Below, one piece after another: positions 55,048 to 64,000 of a DNA stretch of 64,000 bases (its first letter is position 1; each line of letters opens with the position of its first letter). The translations under genes were made by a program, and so were the position numbers. Source of the DNA: Microvirga terrestris (GTDB lineage Bacteria; Pseudomonadota; Alphaproteobacteria; Rhizobiales; Beijerinckiaceae); the NCBI RefSeq assembly GCF_015694425.1, contig NZ_JADQDN010000006.1:1-64000 (forward strand), read 5' to 3'. The notes beneath the pieces are model-generated. The model saw only the letters and a list, made by a program, of their open reading frames with translations, was not told the origin of the DNA and ran no database searches.

Positions 55048-56139
55048 TTATCGCCCCTTCTCCAAAATCCGGGAGATCACCTTGGCGGTGTAGTCCACCA
55101 TCGGGACGATGCGGGCGTAGTTAAGCCGCGTCGGGCCGATGACGCCGAGAACGCCGACGATCTTCTGGCTGCCGTCTCGGAACGGCGCGGCGATCATCGA
55201 GGAACCGGAGAGCGAGAACAGCTTGTTCTCCGATCCGATGAAGATGCGCACCCCTTCGCCGCCCTCGGCGCGGCTCAAAAGGTCGATCACGTCGGTCTGC
55301 GTCTCGAGATCCGAGAAGAGCAGGCGGATGCGCTCCAGGTCTTCCACCGCCTTCAGGTCGTCCAGGAGATTAGCCTGTCCGCGCACGATGAGCTGGCGGG
55401 ATTCCGCCGGCCCCACGGTGGTGGCGAGCCCTGCCTCGACGAGCCTTGCGGTGAGCACGTCAAGCTCGCGCTCCATGTCGCCACGGCGTACCTGGATCTC
55501 GCCCTTGATGTCACCGAGCGTCTTGCCCTGGATGCGGGCGTTGAGGAAATTGCCGGCCTCCACCAGGGCCCCGGCGGGCAGGCCCGCGGGCAGGTCGAGG
55601 AGGCGGTTTTCCACCGAGCCGTCCTCGGAGACCAGCACCACGAGGGCACGGGCCGGGTCGAGGCGCACGAATTCGATATGCTTGAGCCGCGCATTGGACT
55701 TGGAGGTCACCACCACGCCGGCGCCGCGCGAGACGCCGGAAAGCAGCGTCGAAGCCTCGGCGAGGGCCGTTTCCATGGTGTGGCCGGAAGCTGCTGCCCG
55801 CATCTGCGCCTCGATGCGCGCCCGCTCGTCGGAGGTGACGTCGCCGATCTCCATCATGGCATCGACGAAGAAGCGCAGACCCGACTCCGTGGGCAGGCGC
55901 CCGGCGCTGGTATGGGGGGCGAAGATCAGGCCCGCCGCCTCAAGATCCGCCATCACGTTACGGATCGAGGCCGGCGAGAGCGTCATCGGCAGGAGGCGGG
56001 AAAGATGGCGCGAGCCTACGGGCTCGCCCGTTATCAGGTAGCTCTCGACGATCTGGCGGAAGATCTCGCGGGAACGGTCGTTCAGCTCCGCGATGGCGCG
56101 GGCTTCCGACAGATAGGAAAAGGGCCCGGTGGCGTGCAT
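55048..56139 (-). CDS. hrcA: Heat-inducible transcription repressor HrcA
   Basis: The 363-residue protein is HrcA: N-terminal winged helix ([44 protein letters not shown]), then [16 protein letters not shown] and the GAF-like middle domain, ending [14 protein letters not shown]. It represses groESL through CIRCE elements. No CIRCE site is visible in this window, so its targets lie elsewhere. It is divergent from rph. Confidence 0.95.
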   Translation of the reverse strand: MHATGPFSYLSEARAIAELNDRSREIFRQIVESYLITGEPVGSRHLSRLLPMTLSPASIRNVMADLEAAGLIFAPHTSAGRLPTESGLRFFVDAMMEIGDVTSDERARIEAQMRAAASGHTMETALAEASTLLSGVSRGAGVVVTSKSNARLKHIEFVRLDPARALVVLVSEDGSVENRLLDLPAGLPAGALVEAGNFLNARIQGKTLGDIKGEIQVRRGDMERELDVLTARLVEAGLATTVGPAESRQLIVRGQANLLDDLKAVEDLERIRLLFSDLETQTDVIDLLSRAEGGEGVRIFIGSENKLFSLSGSSMIAAPFRDGSQKIVGVLGVIGPTRLNYARIVPMVDYTAKVISRILEKGR

Positions 56140-56289
56140 CCGATGGGTTCTACGCTCTCAACAACTCGACGCTGCAATGAAGCATTATGTGCGGGGCCAA
56201 CGCCGATTAGGCAAGGCTTGACCCTTGCGCAAAGCGCCTGGGGGCCTCAAACAGGCGTGAATCACTGAGATCTGAAGGAGAATCCCGCC

Positions 56290-57003
56290 ATGCGTCCGTC
56301 CAACCGCGCCCCCGACGAACTGCGTCCCGTCACCCTGGAGCGCGGCGTCGCGCGCTATGCGGAGGGCTCCTGCCTCGTCTCCTTCGGCAACACGAAGGTC
56401 ATCTGCACCGCCTCGCTGGAGGAGAAGGGCCCACCGTGGCTGCGTGGCACCGGCAAAGGCTGGGTGACGGCGGAATATTCCATGCTGCCCCGTGCCACCC
56501 ATGAGCGCACCCGCCGCGAGGTGAATTCCGGCAAGCCGTCGGGCCGCACTCAGGAGATCCAACGCCTCATCGGCCGCTCCCTGCGTGCTGTGGTCAACCT
56601 GCCGGCCATCGGCGAGCGCCAGATCGTGGTCGATTGCGACGTGATCCAGGCCGATGGCGGCACCCGCACCGCCTCCATCACGGGCGCCTGGGTGGCCCTG
56701 CACGATTGCTTCGCCTGGATGCAGAGCCGCTCCATCATCTCGATCAATCCCCTGCGCGAGCCCGTCGCCGCCATCTCCTGCGGCATCTACAAGGGCACCC
56801 CGGTGCTCGATCTCGACTATGCGGAGGATTCGGCCGCCGAGACGGATTCCAACTTCGTGATCACGGGCTCCGGCGGCATCGTCGAGGTCCAGGGCACGGC
56901 CGAAGGCAAGCCCTTCTCCGAGGAGGAGTTCCTGCACCTCCTGCGCCTTGCGAAGGCCGGCGTGACACAGCTCGTGGACCTGCAGAAGAAGGCGGTTGCA
57001 TGA
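56290..57003 (+). CDS. rph: Ribonuclease PH
   Basis: The 237-residue enzyme has the RNase PH signature: [35 protein letters not shown], and [18 protein letters not shown]. It trims tRNA 3' ends phosphorolytically. GAAGGAG precedes the start. Its stop overlaps the rdgB start by four bases. Confidence 0.96.
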   Translation: MRPSNRAPDELRPVTLERGVARYAEGSCLVSFGNTKVICTASLEEKGPPWLRGTGKGWVTAEYSMLPRATHERTRREVNSGKPSGRTQEIQRLIGRSLRAVVNLPAIGERQIVVDCDVIQADGGTRTASITGAWVALHDCFAWMQSRSIISINPLREPVAAISCGIYKGTPVLDLDYAEDSAAETDSNFVITGSGGIVEVQGTAEGKPFSEEEFLHLLRLAKAGVTQLVDLQKKAVA

Positions 57004-57641
57004 GCCTGCATCGTTCCCTGACCGGCAAGGTCGTCATCGCCACTCACAACGCAGGCAAGTTGCGCGAGATGCAGGAGCTGCTCGCGCCCTTCGGCATCGA
57101 GGCCGTGTCGGTGGGCGAGCTCGGCCTGCCGGTGCCGGACGAGACGGGGCACATGTTCGCCGAGAATGCCGCCATCAAGGCCCATGCGGCCGCCAAGGCC
57201 ACGGGCCTGCCGGCCCTCTCCGACGATTCGGGGCTGTGCGTCCATGCGCTCGATGGGGCGCCTGGCCTGTTTACGGCCGACTGGGCCGGGCCGAACAAGG
57301 ACTTCTACGCCGCCATGGAGCGGGTGATCCGCGAGCTTGAGAAGCGCGAAGCCACCGACCGCCGCGCGCATTTCGTATCGGCGCTGGTCATCGCCTGGCC
57401 CGACGGGCACGAGGAGCTGTTTGAGGGCCGCATCTTCGGCGAGGTGGTCTGGCCGCCGCGTGGTGACAAGGGGTTCGGCTACGACCCCATGTTCCAGCCG
57501 GACGGCTTCACCGAGACCTTCGGGGAAATTTCCTCGAAGGAGAAGCACGGCATCGACTGGTCGAAGCCGCAGCCTTCGGGCCTGTCGCACCGGGCGCGTG
57601 CCTTCGTGAAGCTGGCTGCCGGGTGCTTGGACAGGACGTGA
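57000..57641 (+). CDS. rdgB: Non-canonical purine NTP pyrophosphatase (RdgB/HAM1)
   Basis: The 213-residue protein has [44 protein letters not shown] and [15 protein letters not shown], the RdgB/HAM1 pattern. It hydrolyses ITP and XTP to protect DNA. The start is at 57000, coupled to rph (ATGA overlap). Confidence 0.95.
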   Translation: MSLHRSLTGKVVIATHNAGKLREMQELLAPFGIEAVSVGELGLPVPDETGHMFAENAAIKAHAAAKATGLPALSDDSGLCVHALDGAPGLFTADWAGPNKDFYAAMERVIRELEKREATDRRAHFVSALVIAWPDGHEELFEGRIFGEVVWPPRGDKGFGYDPMFQPDGFTETFGEISSKEKHGIDWSKPQPSGLSHRARAFVKLAAGCLDRT

Positions 57642-57667
57642 TCAGGTCACTCGAAGAAGGGCCTGCC

Positions 57668-58198
57668 ATGCTGACGGTGATCCACATCAACGGCCCCATC
57701 AACAGCGGCAAGTCGACCCTTGGACGGGCTTTAGCCGCTTCTCTCCCCGAAGCTTCCTTCATCGACGGCGACGATCATGACGCCCCGGATGACGCTCCTT
57801 TGGATGTGCGGATCGAGGCTGCCCTTGGGCGTATCGAAACGGAGATCGCGACGGGGCAGGGGCGTTACCTTGTCGTGGCCTACCCCTTGGACAATACTGA
57901 TTATGAGAGGCTGAAAACGGCCTCTGATAGGTGCCGAGCTTGGTTTCTAGTTCTGACGCTGGCGCCGCCGCTTGAGGTGGCGCTCACGAATCGGGGGCAG
58001 CGGGATCTCTCGTCGGAAGAGAAGCGCCGCATCGTCGAGATGTATGATGAGGGATATCATGCACGCCCCTTCAGCGATCTCGTTCTCGATACTTCTGTGT
58101 TGAGCCTTCCCGAGAGCATCGAGAGAGCACACGCGGTCACCCTCGAAACGATCCCTGAAAAGAAAGAGCGCCCCGGAGGGCGCACTCGCTGGTCGTAA
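57668..58198 (+). CDS. P-loop kinase-like ATPase
   Basis: The 176-residue protein has a Walker A motif (VIHINGPINSGKSTLGRAL) and a fold resembling shikimate/chloramphenicol-type phosphotransferases, with an acidic FIDGDDHDAPDD after it. It follows rdgB by 26 bases, so it may be co-transcribed. Substrate unknown. Confidence 0.75.
   Translation: MLTVIHINGPINSGKSTLGRALAASLPEASFIDGDDHDAPDDAPLDVRIEAALGRIETEIATGQGRYLVVAYPLDNTDYERLKTASDRCRAWFLVLTLAPPLEVALTNRGQRDLSSEEKRRIVEMYDEGYHARPFSDLVLDTSVLSLPESIERAHAVTLETIPEKKERPGGRTRWS
58161..58184 (-). terminator. Probable terminator for the DUF2852 gene
   Basis: GCGCCC at 58168-58173 pairs with GGGCGC at 58178-58183; on the minus strand it is followed by TCTTTCTTTTC. 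It overlaps the 3' end of the P-loop kinase gene. Confidence 0.55.
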
Positions 58199-58204
58199 CC
58201 TGAT

Positions 58205-58681
58205 TTAGACGCTCGTTGGGCCGTTGCCGCGGCGCTTGGCCATGTAGGCGTCGAACTCCTCGCGGTCCTTGGCCCGCTTCAGCTCCTCGACGAAGTTGCG
58301 GAAGTCGCGGGCTTCCTCGTCGAGCTTGCGGCGCTCTTCCTCGAGGCGCTCGATTTCGCTGCGGCGGTAATCGTCGAAGGCCGCGTTGCCGGTGCTGGCG
58401 AAGCCGCCGAAACCGGCAGCGCCACGGGAGCGGAAGAGGTCGTCCTTGGCTCGACCGAAAGTCTCGTTCAGGAAAGCCCTGGCCTCATCGTATTTCGGAT
58501 ATCCACACATTTTCCACACCAGATAGGCCAGCGCGAGCGGCCAAACGAAGATGAAGCCCAGAATGATGCCGGCGATCTCCAGACCGCGGCCGGGCTTGCG
58601 CCCGCAGCGGCGGTTGGTCCGGTTTTCCCACGGCCCCGCGTGCGGGCCCGCGTTCCAGGCGGCGGAGGCAGAATCTGACAT
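58205..58681 (-). CDS. DUF2852 membrane protein
   Basis: The 158-residue protein has one membrane segment (LEIAGIILGFIFVWPLALAYLVW) and a cytoplasmic coiled coil (RRSEIERLEEERRKLDEEARDFRNFVEELKRAKDREEFDAYM). It matches DUF2852, an alphaproteobacterial family of unknown function. A perfect palindrome lies 13 bases upstream of its start. Confidence 0.88.
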   Translation of the reverse strand: MSDSASAAWNAGPHAGPWENRTNRRCGRKPGRGLEIAGIILGFIFVWPLALAYLVWKMCGYPKYDEARAFLNETFGRAKDDLFRSRGAAGFGGFASTGNAAFDDYRRSEIERLEEERRKLDEEARDFRNFVEELKRAKDREEFDAYMAKRRGNGPTSV

Positions 58682-58693
58682 CGAAAGGGTCCT

Positions 58694-58718
58694 ATGTTAA
58701 TGCTAACAACATTAACAT
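58694..58718 (-). promoter_or_regulatory. Perfect palindrome, nine-base arms, upstream of the DUF2852 gene
   Basis: ATGTTAATG at 58694-58702 and CATTAACAT at 58710-58718 are exact inverted repeats with a seven-base spacer. This is a strong operator candidate, probably for the adjacent TetR-type regulator. Confidence 0.65.
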
Positions 58719-58772
58719 GCGGATCGATTTGGGCGCTTTCAAGAGATCGGTCTTTAAAAATCGGCAGGGAGC

Positions 58773-59429
58773 TTAGACTTTGCCTTTCAGTGCGCCGTGG
58801 ACGAGGGCAAGCACGCCGGCGCGCAGAAGTTCGTACTTGTCCGGCAGGCCGGGCCCTTTCGGCAACTGACCGGCGGCGTCGAGGGTGGCAATGCCATGGG
58901 ACAGCGCCCAGACCTCGATGGCGATGAACCGGGCATCAACGGTCTGGAAGCCTTCCGGGAAGGTATCGGCAAGGGCTTTGACCAGGAAGTCGAATGCGTT
59001 GCCGGCAGGCTTGCCACCGCTTTCCACAGCCTTGGCCCAGAAGGGGCTGCAGGAGGCCTCGCCCTCGGTGGGCTTGGCCGAGAACATGGCCGTATAGAAA
59101 CCGGGCTCCTGCTCGGCGAAGGCGAGATAGGCCTCGCCCATGCGGGTGAAGCGTTCCAGCGCCGTGCCGTCGCTCTGCAGAGCCCGGCCAAGGCGTTTGG
59201 CGAGCTCGTCATAGCCGCGGAAGGCCACCTCGGCCACCAGAGCATCCCGGCCCCGGAAATGGCGATAAAGGGCTGCTGGCGTCACGCCCACGAGCTTGGC
59301 CGCGTCGGCGAGGGTAAACCCGCCGATGCCCCGCTCTGCAATAAAGCGCTGCGCCGCCTCGATCAGCGCCTCCTTCAGGTTGCCGTGGTGATAGCCCTGC
59401 CGGTCGAACGGACCGCGCCAATGCCGCAT
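58773..59429 (-). CDS. TetR-family transcriptional regulator
   Basis: The 218-residue protein has a TetR HTH: GNLKEALIEAAQRFIAERGIGGFTLADAAKLVGVTPAALYRHFRGRDALVAEVA. The C-terminal ligand domain is of the WHG/TetR_C_13 type. It lies upstream of the DUF2852 gene on the same strand with the palindrome between them, fitting local regulation. Confidence 0.9.
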   Translation of the reverse strand: MRHWRGPFDRQGYHHGNLKEALIEAAQRFIAERGIGGFTLADAAKLVGVTPAALYRHFRGRDALVAEVAFRGYDELAKRLGRALQSDGTALERFTRMGEAYLAFAEQEPGFYTAMFSAKPTEGEASCSPFWAKAVESGGKPAGNAFDFLVKALADTFPEGFQTVDARFIAIEVWALSHGIATLDAAGQLPKGPGLPDKYELLRAGVLALVHGALKGKV

Positions 59430-59558
59430 GATGGGTTCCTAACTCTCTACCGGTCACCTTAGGCTTCCGGTGCGGCGGACGCCAGAAAGGAACGGCTCAT
59501 AGAGTGAACATCATTGTGAGTGAAGAGGTTCAGAAATCTTTCGAACACCCCAGCCTCG

Positions 59559-59657
59559 TGTCATCCCCGGCGAGCGTCAGCGAGGGAAGGGGATCCATGG
59601 CGCTGAGCGTGTGAGTGGATTCCCTTCCCCTCCGCTACGCTCCGGCCGGGAATGACA
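59559..59657. repeat. Intergenic imperfect inverted repeat (REP-like)
   Basis: TGTCATCCCCGGC at the left and the complement of GCCGGGAATGACA at the right are inverted, with internal pairing GGGAAGGGGATCC / GGATTCCCTTCCC. Similar GTCATTCCGG-edged elements occur at 60897 and 63143, so this is a dispersed family. Confidence 0.6.
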
Positions 59658-59725
59658 TCAGAGCATAAGACACGCGCGACACCGGCACCCGTGACGTTCG
59701 CCCTCCGACCTGCCATATACGGCCC

Positions 59726-60886
59726 ATGATCGATCACCCGACGCGCGATGTGGGCTTTGGCGTTTATGTCCATTGGCCCTTCTGCGCCTCCAAATGCCCC
59801 TATTGCGACTTCAACAGCCATGTCCGCCACCAGCCGGTGGATCAGGAGCGGTTTCTTAGCGCCTTCCAGCGCGAGATCGCCCACACGGCGGCGCGCATTC
59901 CGGGCAGGACGGTCACGAGCGTGTTCTTCGGGGGCGGCACGCCCTCGCTCATGAAGCCTCAGACCGTGGGGGCGATCCTCGACGCCATCGGCGGCGCCTG
60001 GGGTATCGACCCGAAGGCTGAGGTGACGCTCGAGGCCAACCCCACCAGCGTCGAGGCCGAGCGCTTCCGCGGCTATCGCGCTGCCGGCATCAACCGGGTG
60101 TCCCTCGGCGTGCAGGCGCTGAACGACCCCGATCTCAAGCGCCTCGGACGCATGCACTCCGTCGACGAGGCATTGGGCGCCGTGAAGATCGCCGCCTCGA
60201 TCTTCGAGCGCTATTCCTTCGATCTGATCTATGCCCGTCCCGGCCAGACGCCTCAGGCCTGGGGCGCCGAGCTGGAGCAGGCGATCTCCCATGCGGTGGA
60301 GCACCTGTCGCTCTACCAACTCACCATCGAGCCCGGCACCTGGTTCCAGCGTCTCTTCGATGCCGGCAAGATCACCGTGCCGGACGAGGAGACGGGCCGC
60401 GCGCTCTACGACATCACGCAGGAAACCTGCGCGAAGCACGGGCTGCCCGCTTACGAGATCTCCAACCATGCGCGGCCCGGTGCGGAATCGCAGCACAACC
60501 TGCTCTATTGGCGTTACGGCGAATATGCGGGCATCGGCCCCGGCGCCCATGGACGTTTGGTGACCGGCAATGCGCGGCTCGCCACCGCGACGGAAAAGCA
60601 CCCCGAGACGTGGCTGGAACGGGTCGAGCGCGAGGGGCAAGGCGTCATCGATGAGGAAGTTCTGACCTCAGAGGCCGAGGGCGACGAGTTCCTGCTCATG
60701 GGCCTTCGCCTCAAGGAAGGTGTCGATCCGCGCCGCTTCGAGGCGTTCACGGGCAAGACACTCAATCCGCGCGGCTTGCGGATTCTTAAGGAGGAAGGCC
60801 TGATCCAGGTCGATGGCTCGCGCCTTGCCGTGACGCCGAAGGGTTTTCCGGTGCTCAATGCGGTGATTGCGGAACTGGCTGCTTAG
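59726..60886 (+). CDS. hemW: Radical SAM haem chaperone HemW
   Basis: The 386-residue protein has the radical SAM cluster motif CxxxCxxC in HWPFCASKCPYCDFNSH, VTSVFFGGGTPSLM, INRVSLGVQALND, and a HemW C-terminal domain. It is a HemN paralogue that inserts haem, often mis-annotated as oxygen-independent coproporphyrinogen oxidase. The start is at 59726. Confidence 0.93.
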   Translation: MIDHPTRDVGFGVYVHWPFCASKCPYCDFNSHVRHQPVDQERFLSAFQREIAHTAARIPGRTVTSVFFGGGTPSLMKPQTVGAILDAIGGAWGIDPKAEVTLEANPTSVEAERFRGYRAAGINRVSLGVQALNDPDLKRLGRMHSVDEALGAVKIAASIFERYSFDLIYARPGQTPQAWGAELEQAISHAVEHLSLYQLTIEPGTWFQRLFDAGKITVPDEETGRALYDITQETCAKHGLPAYEISNHARPGAESQHNLLYWRYGEYAGIGPGAHGRLVTGNARLATATEKHPETWLERVEREGQGVIDEEVLTSEAEGDEFLLMGLRLKEGVDPRRFEAFTGKTLNPRGLRILKEEGLIQVDGSRLAVTPKGFPVLNAVIAELAA

Positions 60887-60896
60887 AACACGCGCC

Positions 60897-61123
60897 GTCA
60901 TTCCGGACGAAGCGCAGCGAAGATCCGAGATCGCAGGACAGGTGTGGCTCTGAACTCCCTCTCCCTAAGGGAGAGGGTTGGGGTGAGGGGTTACAGCCTT
61001 ATCCGGATAGAACACTAACCCCTCACCCGCGCCTGAGGGCGCGACCTCTCCCACTGGGAGAGGTAGTCTAGCGCCATTCTCGTCTTACGATCCCGGGTTC
61101 CGCTGGCGCGGCCCCGGGATGAC
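60897..61123. repeat. Composite intergenic repeat with two nested hairpins
   Basis: The edges are GTCATTCCGG and the complement of CCCCGGGATGAC. Inside lie CCCTCTCCCTAAGGGAGAGGG and CCTCTCCCACTGGGAGAGG, with GGGTGAGGGGTTA / TAACCCCTCACCC between them. This is a typical dispersed element of Hyphomicrobiales intergenic regions. Confidence 0.65.
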
Positions 61124-61130
61124 GCTGTGG

Positions 61131-62075
61131 TTATTGCTTCACCTTGCTTTCGATCACATCCCACACCGTAACCGCCAGATCCGGCCCACCGAGGCGCTTG
61201 ATGGCGCGGATGCCGGTGGGGGCCGTCACGTTGATCTCGGTGAGGTTGCCGTCGATCACGTCGATGCCTACGAGGATCAGGCCCATGCGCTTGAGATCGG
61301 GGCCGATGGTCTCGCAGATCTCGCGCTCACGGGGCGTGAGATCCGTGGGCTTTGCCGCCCCGCCGCGCACCATGTTGGAGCGGATGTCGTTGGCCGCCGG
61401 CACCCGGTTGATGGCACCCGCCGCCTCGCCGTCGATGAGGATGATGCGCTTGTCGCCTTCCGTGATCTTCGGCAGGAAGCGCTGGATCACCCAAGGCTCG
61501 CGGAACAGGTTGGCGAAGAGGTCATAGAGCGAGCCGAAATTCGGATCCTCCCGCCCGACCTTGAACACGCTCGCGCCGCCATGGCCATAGAGCGGCTTCA
61601 TCACCACGTCGCCATGCTCACGCCGGAACTCCTCGATCTCCTGCTTGTCGCGGGAAATCAGGGTCGGGGGCATCAGGTGCGGGAAATGGGTGACGAAGAT
61701 CTTTTCCGGCGCATTGCGCACATGGGACGGGTCGTTGACCACGAGGGTCTTGGGGTGGATGCGCTCCAGGAAATGGGTGGCGGTGATGTAGGCCAGGTCG
61801 AAGGGCGGATCCTGGCGCATGAGCACCGCATCGACACCTGAGAGATCGACCCGCTCCGGCGTTCCCAGCGTGAAGTGGTCGCCCTCCACGTCCCGCGCCT
61901 CGACGGGCTCCGCCATGGCGATCACGGCGCCGTCGCGCAGGGACAGGCGATCAGGCGTGTAATGCAGCACCCGGTGACCCCGCCGCTGGGCTTCAAGCAG
62001 GAGCGCAAAGCCCGTATCGCCCGCAATTTTCAGACTGCGGATGTGATCCATTTGGAACGCAACGGTGAGGGTCAT
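61131..62075 (-). CDS. gshB: Glutathione synthase
   Basis: The 314-residue protein has the GshB order: [64 protein letters not shown] (ATP-grasp), and [21 protein letters not shown]. It adds Gly to gamma-Glu-Cys. It is complete. Confidence 0.95.
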   Translation of the reverse strand: MTLTVAFQMDHIRSLKIAGDTGFALLLEAQRRGHRVLHYTPDRLSLRDGAVIAMAEPVEARDVEGDHFTLGTPERVDLSGVDAVLMRQDPPFDLAYITATHFLERIHPKTLVVNDPSHVRNAPEKIFVTHFPHLMPPTLISRDKQEIEEFRREHGDVVMKPLYGHGGASVFKVGREDPNFGSLYDLFANLFREPWVIQRFLPKITEGDKRIILIDGEAAGAINRVPAANDIRSNMVRGGAAKPTDLTPREREICETIGPDLKRMGLILVGIDVIDGNLTEINVTAPTGIRAIKRLGGPDLAVTVWDVIESKVKQ

Positions 62076-62236
62076 GAGTCGGGCCTCCTGGGAAGCAGGG
62101 TTATTGGGCCTAAACTGTAGTATGGCAACCGTTCATCCCGCGTGGCCTGAACGAAAGCCGGGGATGTGGGTTATTCAACGGCCCCGCTTCAGGCTGCCCC
62201 TTGCGGATCCCCTCAAGCTTTTCCATGTGAGAGTAC

Positions 62237-63121
62237 ATGCCCCGCCGCGCCCTTCTGATCGTCAATGCCAAGAGCCGCAGCGGCGCCGCCCAGCGTGACA
62301 TTGCCGTGGAACGCCTGAAAGACCATGGCATCGAGCCGGTCCATGTGGATTGCAGCCGCCGGGAGGACCTGTCGCCCCTCATCGTCAAGCATGCGAAAGA
62401 TGTGGATTGCGCGGTCGTCGGCGGGGGAGACGGCACGCTCAATGCGGCGGCCTTCGGGGTCATCGAGGCCGGCCTGCCGCTCGGCATCCTGCCGCTCGGC
62501 ACTGCCAATGATCTCGCCCGCACCCTCGAGATCCCCTCTGACCTCGACGCTGCCGCCCAGGTGATCGCCGATGGCCACACCCGCAAAATCGATCTCGGCC
62601 TCGTCAACGGCGAACCCTTCTTCAATGTGGCGAGCATAGGGCTGTCGGCGGAACTAGCCCAGAAACTGACGCGCGACATCAAGCGCCGCTGGGGCCGTCT
62701 GGGCTACGCCATGGTGGCCCTGAACGTTCTGATGCACGCAAAGCCCTTCCGAGCCACGATCTACAGTGAAAACGAGGCTGCCCGTGTGCGGACGCTGCAG
62801 GTCGCAGTGGGCAACGGCCGCTTCTATGGCGGCGGCAACGCCGTCGAGCAGGATGCCACCATCGACGACCACCATCTCGACCTCTACAGCCTCGAGCTCG
62901 ATCGCGCCTGGAAGCTCGCCCTCATGGCCCGCTCGTTCCGCCACGGCCGTCACGGAGCCTGGAACGAGGTGCGGGCCGTACGTGCCAAGGAATTCGACAT
63001 CCGCACCCGCAAGCCCAAGCCCGTCAACGCGGATGGCGAGATCGTCACGCAGACGCCAGCCCATTTCTCGATCCGCCCTTCGGCCGTGATGGTGTTTGCG
63101 CCGAAGCCGACGGGGAGTTGA
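62237..63121 (+). CDS. Diacylglycerol/lipid kinase family protein, YegS-like
   Basis: The 294-residue protein has the DAGK catalytic pattern: RRALLIVNAKSRSGAAQ, CAVVGGGDGTLNAAAFGVI, and LPLGILPLGTANDLARTL. YegS-type enzymes phosphorylate membrane lipids. A second domain (FRATIYSENEAARVRTLQVAVGNGRFYGGG) is the usual C-terminal beta-sandwich. Confidence 0.9.
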   Translation: MPRRALLIVNAKSRSGAAQRDIAVERLKDHGIEPVHVDCSRREDLSPLIVKHAKDVDCAVVGGGDGTLNAAAFGVIEAGLPLGILPLGTANDLARTLEIPSDLDAAAQVIADGHTRKIDLGLVNGEPFFNVASIGLSAELAQKLTRDIKRRWGRLGYAMVALNVLMHAKPFRATIYSENEAARVRTLQVAVGNGRFYGGGNAVEQDATIDDHHLDLYSLELDRAWKLALMARSFRHGRHGAWNEVRAVRAKEFDIRTRKPKPVNADGEIVTQTPAHFSIRPSAVMVFAPKPTGS

Positions 63122-63142
63122 GAATTATACTTACACCGCCAT

Positions 63143-63286
63143 TGTCATTCCGGGGCGGCCCGTAGAGTCGAGCCCGGAATCCATAACCGCTAACGTTGTA
63201 GGAAAGAGCACAACGGTCGCCGTAATTCTTTCTCGTCTCGTTGTGTTTATGGATTCCGGGCTCCGCTGCGCGGCCCCGGAATGACA
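63143..63286. repeat. Intergenic inverted repeat
   Basis: The outer ends are TGTCATTCCGGGGC and GCCCCGGAATGACA. An inner perfect 17-base pair (GAGCCCGGAATCCATAA at 63170, its complement at 63247) forms the stem of a long hairpin. It belongs to the same family as 59559 and 60897. Confidence 0.65.
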
Positions 63287-63303
63287 GTGGCAACATTGCT
63301 GGT

Positions 63304-63681
63304 TCAATCCATCTCCAACTCGAACGCGCTCACGATATGCTTTGGCCACGTCTTGGGTGCGATGAACACCGCATCCGCGCGCCATGTCTTGTCCGCCGCC
63401 CACTCGTTCCGCGCGAGCCAAGCGCGCACCGCTCGCGAGAAGCGCTGGCGCTTGCGCGCCGTGATGGCGGAAAGCGCATCGTCTATGAGTCCGCGCGCCT
63501 TCACCTCGACGAATGCGATAGTGTCGCCACGCATGACGATCAGGTCAACTTCGCCGCCGGACGCCGCATAACGGCGGGCGAGCGGGCGATAGCCTTTCGC
63601 TACGAGAAATAATAGCGCGATCCACTCGGCGCGATGGCCGCGCAGAAACGTTGCTTCGCGGCGATCAAGCGCGCTCTTCAT
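63304..63681 (-). CDS. YraN family endonuclease-like protein (UPF0102)
   Basis: The 125-residue protein matches UPF0102/Yra[58 protein letters not shown], with the nuclease-type GEVDLI and VEVK motifs. Its start overlaps the rsmI stop by four bases. Confidence 0.92.
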   Translation of the reverse strand: MKSALDRREATFLRGHRAEWIALLFLVAKGYRPLARRYAASGGEVDLIVMRGDTIAFVEVKARGLIDDALSAITARKRQRFSRAVRAWLARNEWAADKTWRADAVFIAPKTWPKHIVSAFELEMD

Positions 63682-64000
63682 TCGCCCTTCTTCGCAAGTA
63701 CCAAGGCGCGGGCATAGATCTCCCGCTTGGGCATATTGAGTTCCGCCGCCACGATGGCCGCGGCGTCCTTGATCGAGTGGTTCTTGAGGGCTGCTTCGAG
63801 CTTGCCGTCGAGGACTGCATCGGCTTCCGCCGCATGCATGGCCTTGGTGGCTTCGCCGATCAGCACCACGATCTCACCCTTGGGCGGGCCTTCCTCGGCG
63901 AATTGCCGGGCGAGTTCGGGGAGCGTTCCGCGCCGGATGGTTTCGAACATCTTCGTGAGTTCGCGCGCCACCACGGCCTGCCGCTCACCCAGCACCTCCG
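63678..64000 (-). CDS. rsmI: 16S rRNA (cytidine-1402-2'-O)-methyltransferase, C-terminal part (partial)
   Basis: The visible C-terminal about 107 residues ([48 protein letters not shown]) match RsmI near its end, and the frame runs off the window edge. The usual catalytic part lies outside. It is coupled to YraN, a common pair. Confidence 0.88.
   Translation of the reverse strand, partial: EVLGERQAVVARELTKMFETIRRGTLPELARQFAEEGPPKGEIVVLIGEATKAMHAAEADAVLDGKLEAALKNHSIKDAAAIVAAELNMPKREIYARALVLAKKGE

Noticed and set aside
55048-57003. CIRCE element (TTAGCACTC-N9-GAGTGCTAA) expected near hrcA or the groEL relic
   Set aside because: I looked for the inverted repeat in both regions and did not find it.

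Overview
The window looks like a chromosomal segment of a GC-rich alphaproteobacterium of the order Hyphomicrobiales, most likely Methylobacteriaceae near Microvirga or Methylobacterium. That assignment is inference. It rests on the hrcA / rph-rdgB / hemW / gshB / YraN-rsmI blocks, on alphaproteobacterial families (DUF1476, DUF2852, DUF3775, HWE kinases, phasin, FixK-like Crp regulators), and on high-GC codon use with many GTG/TTG starts.

Bases 1-31,900 are an accessory, decaying stress and energy region. It opens with a stand-alone ATP synthase epsilon gene, a phasin, a DUF1476 (F1-ATPase inhibitor zeta) gene and a universal stress protein (USP) gene. A signalling block follows: an OmpR-type regulator, a divergent FixK/FNR-type regulator and a four-PAS hybrid histidine kinase. 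Small exported proteins, a c-type cytochrome pair, an IS6-family relic and an HWE kinase come next. A second stress cluster (17.1-24.7 kb) holds a phosphoribosyltransferase, four USP genes, Hsp20, a frameshifted pyridoxamine-oxidase-type gene and PEP synthase. A perfect FNR/FixK box precedes one USP gene, and weaker boxes precede hsp20 and a groEL relic. From 25 to 31 kb lie a phage-type relic (ParB-methyltransferase, DUF5681, terminase), a truncated kinase whose phosphoacceptor His is replaced by Asp, an intact fasciclin gene, and an Rrf2 regulator with a frameshifted methyltransferase.

Bases 32,400-37,800 form a compact sulfatase unit. A secreted arylsulfatase is divergent from its formylglycine-generating enzyme, with inverted duplicated sequence between them and an AraC-type regulator nearby.

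Bases 38,300-64,000 are mostly conserved core: tRNA-Ser(GGA), msrA, mepA, an SDR, PRC-barrel, histone-H1-like, EamA, RecD-like helicase, DUF1328, lytic transglycosylase, arsC, SDR, MFS and lepA. A two-gene c-type cytochrome operon follows, then hrcA, rph-rdgB, a P-loop kinase, DUF2852/TetR, hemW, gshB, a diacylglycerol-kinase-family gene, YraN and rsmI, which runs off the end. Intergenic inverted repeats cluster after 59.5 kb.

Pseudogenes are concentrated in the first half: at least eleven broken genes lie between 4 and 31 kb, and I found none after 32 kb. I did not find a clearly new multi-gene system. The best leads are a FixK-type stress regulon, decameric direct repeats that may be the OmpR-type regulator's operator, the sulfatase operator region, and a phage-derived gene block broken only by in-frame stop codons. 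All functional calls come from reading motifs; no database search was possible.
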